The translations under genes were made by a program, and so were the position numbers. A stretch of 64,000 bases of DNA from NCBI GenBank assembly GCA_958446835.1, contig CAUCXT010000012.1:9482-73481 (forward strand), given 5' to 3'. Position 1 is the stretch's first letter. Every line of letters begins with the position of its first letter. The notes below the pieces were generated by a model. The model was not told the DNA's origin. It saw only the letters and a program-made list of their open reading frames with translations, and searched no databases. Positions 60,916-64,000 of this stretch are shown in pieces. The stretch comes from an uncultured Eubacterium sp. GTDB taxonomy: Bacteria > Bacillota > Clostridia > Lachnospirales > Lachnospiraceae.

Positions 60916-60946
60916 CGTGGGACAGGGGTCAGGTACGTGTCCCACG
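60916..60946. repeat. REP-like palindrome
   Basis: CGTGGGACA GGGGTCAGGTACG TGTCCCACG, a perfect 9-bp inverted repeat with the inner GGGGTCAGG word. It lies right after the flavin reductase stop (minus strand). Confidence 0.75.
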
Positions 60947-60954
60947 ATAATTGA

Positions 60955-61446
60955 CTACATTAAATCAATCTTATCCCAAAGAATATTGCCATTGACATCA
61001 AGATATTCTTCATCGACATGTACGGCTTCCACCTTTCCGATAAATAATTCATGTGTACCCGGCATAATACTGTCAACAACACTGCATTCTATACTTACCG
61101 GGCAGTCTGTAAGAATCGGGGCATCTACATAAGTTGCATCTTCCCACTTAATACCGGCTTTCGCAAACTTATCTTCATCCCGTCCTGAAGCAGAGCCAAG
61201 ATAGCCGTATTCTTTCTTATAATGCTTCTTCGGGAAATTGATTACAAAACAGCCGGATTCCTTAACCATATGGTGGGAATATCTTGCGGGTGTGATACCG
61301 ACCATTACCATGACCGGATCAAGGCTTACATTGGCAACGAAGCCAACCACTAAAGCATTGTTCCTGCCATTCTTGTCCCGGCAGGAAACAATTGTCTGAG
61401 GGAGCGGCTGAACACAAAGTACGGTATTAGAAGCTAATTTTTTCAT
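60955..61446 (-). CDS. Flavin reductase-like FMN-binding protein
   Basis: A 163-residue protein of the flavin reductase (FlaRed/DIM6) fold. The segments NTVLCVQPLPQTIVSCRDKNGRNNALVVGFVANVSLDPVMVMVGI, GCFVINFPKKHYKKEYGYLGSASGRDEDKF and HELFIGKVEAVHVDEEYLD are typical. It should bind FMN and use NAD(P)H, with unknown partner. Its start has GGAGGT upstream on the minus strand. It lies 165 bp after the AraC-type gene on the same strand, and may be under its control. Confidence 0.9.
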   Translation of the reverse strand: MKKLASNTVLCVQPLPQTIVSCRDKNGRNNALVVGFVANVSLDPVMVMVGITPARYSHHMVKESGCFVINFPKKHYKKEYGYLGSASGRDEDKFAKAGIKWEDATYVDAPILTDCPVSIECSVVDSIMPGTHELFIGKVEAVHVDEEYLDVNGNILWDKIDLM

Positions 61447-61611
61447 TGTTTTTTACCTCCATGCGTTTTCAAAAATTGTCGGATAGTCATCATCAGATAA
61501 AGGAACCTCTCTGAATCTGAGGTGATTATATAATTTTTTTGACAATGAGGTCACTATCGTATGTTAATGATTATAGTGGCAATTTATAATATTTATTTAG
61601 CGAAGAATAAC

Positions 61612-62565
61612 TTATACCATGGTTTTAAGATATTCTCTGGGTGTCATTTTATAGTATTCTTTAAAAGCCTTATAAAAGTTACTGTGATTACCGTAACCGA
61701 GGAGCGCAGAGATTTCCTCAAGTGAAAGGGATGTATTTTTCATAAGAAGAACGGCACGTTTCATTCTTTTTTCAAGCAGGATTTCCGTGAATTTTCTGCC
61801 TGTTTCTCTGTGAAGAAGCATAGAGATATAGTTCGGATGATAGGAAAAATGTGCTGCAATGTCTTTTAAGGTGACAACATCCGAATGATCTCCCATATAG
61901 TCTATAATCTGTTCCGCAAGTGTCTTGGTATCCGTTCCACTCTTTTCTATCCGGTATCTTCGTGCAATTTCAAATAACAATGTCTGCAGCATGGATTTCA
62001 ATATACGCTGGGTATCTTCCTGCTTGTCAGCGTATTCTACAACCATAAGCTCAAGTATAGTGCGTATGGCATGATCTTTTGTAACAGGAAGATGGATATA
62101 TTCGTCTGAAAATTTATTGGTCTGCGGTTCGACAAAGAAACGAAAAAGGGCTGAATCGGTATATACGGTTGGCAAATACTCCCTGAAAAAAGAATCCTTG
62201 CGGATGAGGACACCGATGATTACCACATCTTCGTTACTGTCAGCACGCAGGGCATAACCGCTGTAAGGTTGTCCGATATAACATTCATCCTCATTTATTG
62301 TAATCAGGTTATTATATTTTTCTGATAATGCCTGATAGCTGTTTTTGTATGCATAGTTGATAAAGAAAAAATCCTGTCTGTGGAATGGTTCATGTATCTG
62401 CTTTCCCTTGAAAACACATATCAGTACGTCCTCATCATCAGGACCGGGCCAGTAGGAGGTAACATCACCGGGCATGCCGGTATTCATCTTATGAAAGGTA
62501 AGGTCAAGAGAACCAAAAGCAATTCCAAGTTTATTAATGGCGAGATCAATATATTTATTGCGCAT
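61612..62565 (-). CDS. AraC-family transcriptional regulator
   Basis: A 317-residue protein. The N-terminal ~200 residues form a cupin-like sensing domain plus helical linker. The C-terminal ~95 residues hold the two AraC helix-turn-helix units: VTLKDIAAHFSYHPNYISMLLHRETGRKFTEILLEKRMKRAVLLM and LSLEEISALLGYGNHSNFYKAFKEYYKMTPREYL. It is divergent from the MATE transporter, with 147 bp of AT-rich sequence between, and probably controls that gene and the flavin reductase. Confidence 0.94.
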   Translation of the reverse strand: MRNKYIDLAINKLGIAFGSLDLTFHKMNTGMPGDVTSYWPGPDDEDVLICVFKGKQIHEPFHRQDFFFINYAYKNSYQALSEKYNNLITINEDECYIGQPYSGYALRADSNEDVVIIGVLIRKDSFFREYLPTVYTDSALFRFFVEPQTNKFSDEYIHLPVTKDHAIRTILELMVVEYADKQEDTQRILKSMLQTLLFEIARRYRIEKSGTDTKTLAEQIIDYMGDHSDVVTLKDIAAHFSYHPNYISMLLHRETGRKFTEILLEKRMKRAVLLMKNTSLSLEEISALLGYGNHSNFYKAFKEYYKMTPREYLKTMV

Positions 62566-62712
62566 GAGCAGGACTCCTTTTCATTGAATACCTCAATTAT
62601 AGAATAAAATATTAGAAAATACCACTTAAATTATTAAGAAATGGTAGTGACGGATATTTTATTGCCCGGTAAAATAAAAATGCTTAATTAAAATGAAGAG
62701 AGGTAAACGGCA

Positions 62713-64000
62713 ATGGATTCAAAAAAGCAGAATATGCGGATTATGGATATGACAGAAGGAAATTCTGTGAAGCAGATACTTATTTTTGCAATTCCTTTGT
62801 TTATTGGAAACATATTCCAGCAGGTTTACAGCATGGTTGATACGATGGTAGCAGGGTACAATCTTGGAGATTCTGCGATTGCTGCTATCGGGGTGACATC
62901 TTCTTTGTATGCGCTTCTCATAGATTTTGCCTCTGGTTTTAACAGAGGATGTGCGATTGTTGTTACACAATGTTTTGGAGCACATGATGAGAAAAAGCTG
63001 AAGGCGTCGATTGCAGGCATGATGGAACTTGATCTGCTTATTACAATCATATTGACAATAATTTCACTTGTATTTCTGCGGCCTCTTATGCGGTTTATGA
63101 ATACACCGGAATCCATATTTGAACAGGCTTATTGCTATATTGTCATTATCTGTACCGGAATGGCTGCAACCATTCTGTACAATATGTTTTCCGGGATTCT
63201 ACGTGCTTTTGGAAACAGCATGACATCGTTGTATTTTCTTATGCTCTCCTCTGCCTTGAACATGGGAATGGATGTTTTATTTATTGTAGTGTTCCGTATG
63301 GGAATTGCCGGCGCTGCATTTGCTACGGTTATAGCGGAAGGTATTTCTGCTGTGCTCAGCGGTATTTATGTATACAGACATTACAGGACAATGCTTCCGG
63401 GGAAAGAGGATTTTATCATTGCAAAAGATGGTATTGCAGAATTATTTTTTAACGGAATGGCGATGGCACTTATGTACTGTGTTGTTGATATCGGCTCAGT
63501 AATTTTCCAGAGAGCAAATAACCATCTTGGGGAAACAATCATATCCGCGCATACAGCTTCCCGACGGATTATCGGAATTATGATGCAGCCGCTGGCAACT
63601 ATTTCAACCGCCTCTTCCACCTTCATAGGACAGAACTGGGGAGCCGGAAAAAGAAAGCGTATCCATACCGCATTGAAACAGGTGACGATAATGGAGATAG
63701 CGTGGTCTTTATTCTCGTGTGGGCTGGTATATGCCTTTGGCGGAGTTTTTGTTCATGTTATAACCGGAAGTTCGAATATTGAAGTAATCAGCAATGCAGT
63801 TATGAGTCTTCGCTGGCATTTGTCATTTTTTCCTGCTCTTGGATGTCTGTTGGTGCTGCGGACAGCAATGCAGGCAATGGGGAATAAGACAGCACCTATT
63901 TTGTCAAGCTGCATTGAGCTTGGGATGAAGCTTATGTCTGCCCTATGGCTTATTCCGCATCTGGGATTCTTTGGAACCTGTATTACAGAGCCTGTAACAT
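62713..64000 (+). CDS. MATE-family efflux transporter, 3' end outside window
   Basis: 429 codons are present and the frame is still open at the window end; family proteins are ~450 residues, so only the last ~20-30 are missing. The start MDMTEGNSVKQILIFAIPLFIGNIFQQVYSMVDTMVAG is the NorM/DinF-type MATE signature, and about eleven transmembrane helices follow. It should export cationic drugs or metabolites using a sodium or proton gradient. The ATG at 62713 follows AGAGGT. It is divergent from the AraC-type regulator. Confidence 0.93.
   Translation, partial: MDSKKQNMRIMDMTEGNSVKQILIFAIPLFIGNIFQQVYSMVDTMVAGYNLGDSAIAAIGVTSSLYALLIDFASGFNRGCAIVVTQCFGAHDEKKLKASIAGMMELDLLITIILTIISLVFLRPLMRFMNTPESIFEQAYCYIVIICTGMAATILYNMFSGILRAFGNSMTSLYFLMLSSALNMGMDVLFIVVFRMGIAGAAFATVIAEGISAVLSGIYVYRHYRTMLPGKEDFIIAKDGIAELFFNGMAMALMYCVVDIGSVIFQRANNHLGETIISAHTASRRIIGIMMQPLATISTASSTFIGQNWGAGKRKRIHTALKQVTIMEIAWSLFSCGLVYAFGGVFVHVITGSSNIEVISNAVMSLRWHLSFFPALGCLLVLRTAMQAMGNKTAPILSSCIELGMKLMSALWLIPHLGFFGTCITEPVT

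Overview
The window looks like a chromosomal segment of a Gram-positive, anaerobic gut-type member of the Lachnospiraceae (class Clostridia). The grounds are inference from gene content: the gdpP-rplI-dnaB block, an MecA adaptor, a pyruvate formate-lyase (PFL) system, sugar ABC importers without their own ATPase, a large Firmicutes-type SRP RNA, strong GGAGG ribosome sites and frequent GTG/TTG starts. No phage, insertion sequence, CRISPR array, tRNA or rRNA was seen.

Layout. 1-17.4 kb is one long glycan-uptake and degradation region on the + strand. It holds two sugar ABC systems (each a binding protein and two permeases), an NHL/TPR membrane protein, a YIP1-family protein, a DUF5696 protein, a lipoprotein with three internal repeats, a YesL-like protein, a LacI-type regulator, a GH130 phosphorylase and a GH5 glycanase. 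The last two suggest beta-mannan or a related beta-glucan as substrate. 17.5-22.4 kb is housekeeping: gdpP, rplI, dnaB and a MerR-type protein. 22.5-26.6 kb (- strand) is an anaerobic pyruvate module in which PFL is split: a 702-residue catalytic chain without a glycyl-radical domain, a separate 81-residue glycyl-radical polypeptide, and between them a 68-residue paralogue that keeps the N-terminal motif but ends in a two-cysteine tail. PFL-activating enzyme and a 55-residue 2[4Fe-4S] ferredoxin follow. A DUF1858 redox protein is transcribed divergently.

27-34 kb has an intergenic repeat region, mecA with a long low-complexity linker, a Ser/Thr kinase fused to a degenerate P-loop domain and overlapping a second P-loop protein, and cell-wall genes (GH18 and amidase). 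34.2-46.7 kb is a tightly coupled Pel-like exopolysaccharide operon: PelD fused to an N-terminal SDR/epimerase-like domain, PelE-like, a DUF2194 deacetylase-like protein, PelF, PelG, a CotH-kinase lipoprotein, a VTC-domain protein, DUF4956 and DUF4832. The PelD keeps a c-di-GMP I-site (RxxD) but not a cyclase active site. It probably controls PelF/PelG synthesis and export, with the CotH, VTC and DUF4956 proteins as an extra surface or phosphate-related module.

46.7-64 kb is mixed: an exact-period 63-bp tandem repeat, metG, a TatD nuclease, rsmA, an orphan BlaI-type repressor, a GNAT, tadA, a phosphodiester glycosidase, a frameshifted lone pseudopilin, a two-gene ABC exporter, SRP RNA (ffs), and an AraC regulator and flavin reductase divergent from a MATE transporter cut by the window end. 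Three kinds of palindromic element lie between these genes: a 140-bp and a 296-bp long inverted repeat and several REP-like GGGACA...TGTCCC hairpins.

All functions are assigned by reading motifs and context. No database search was possible.
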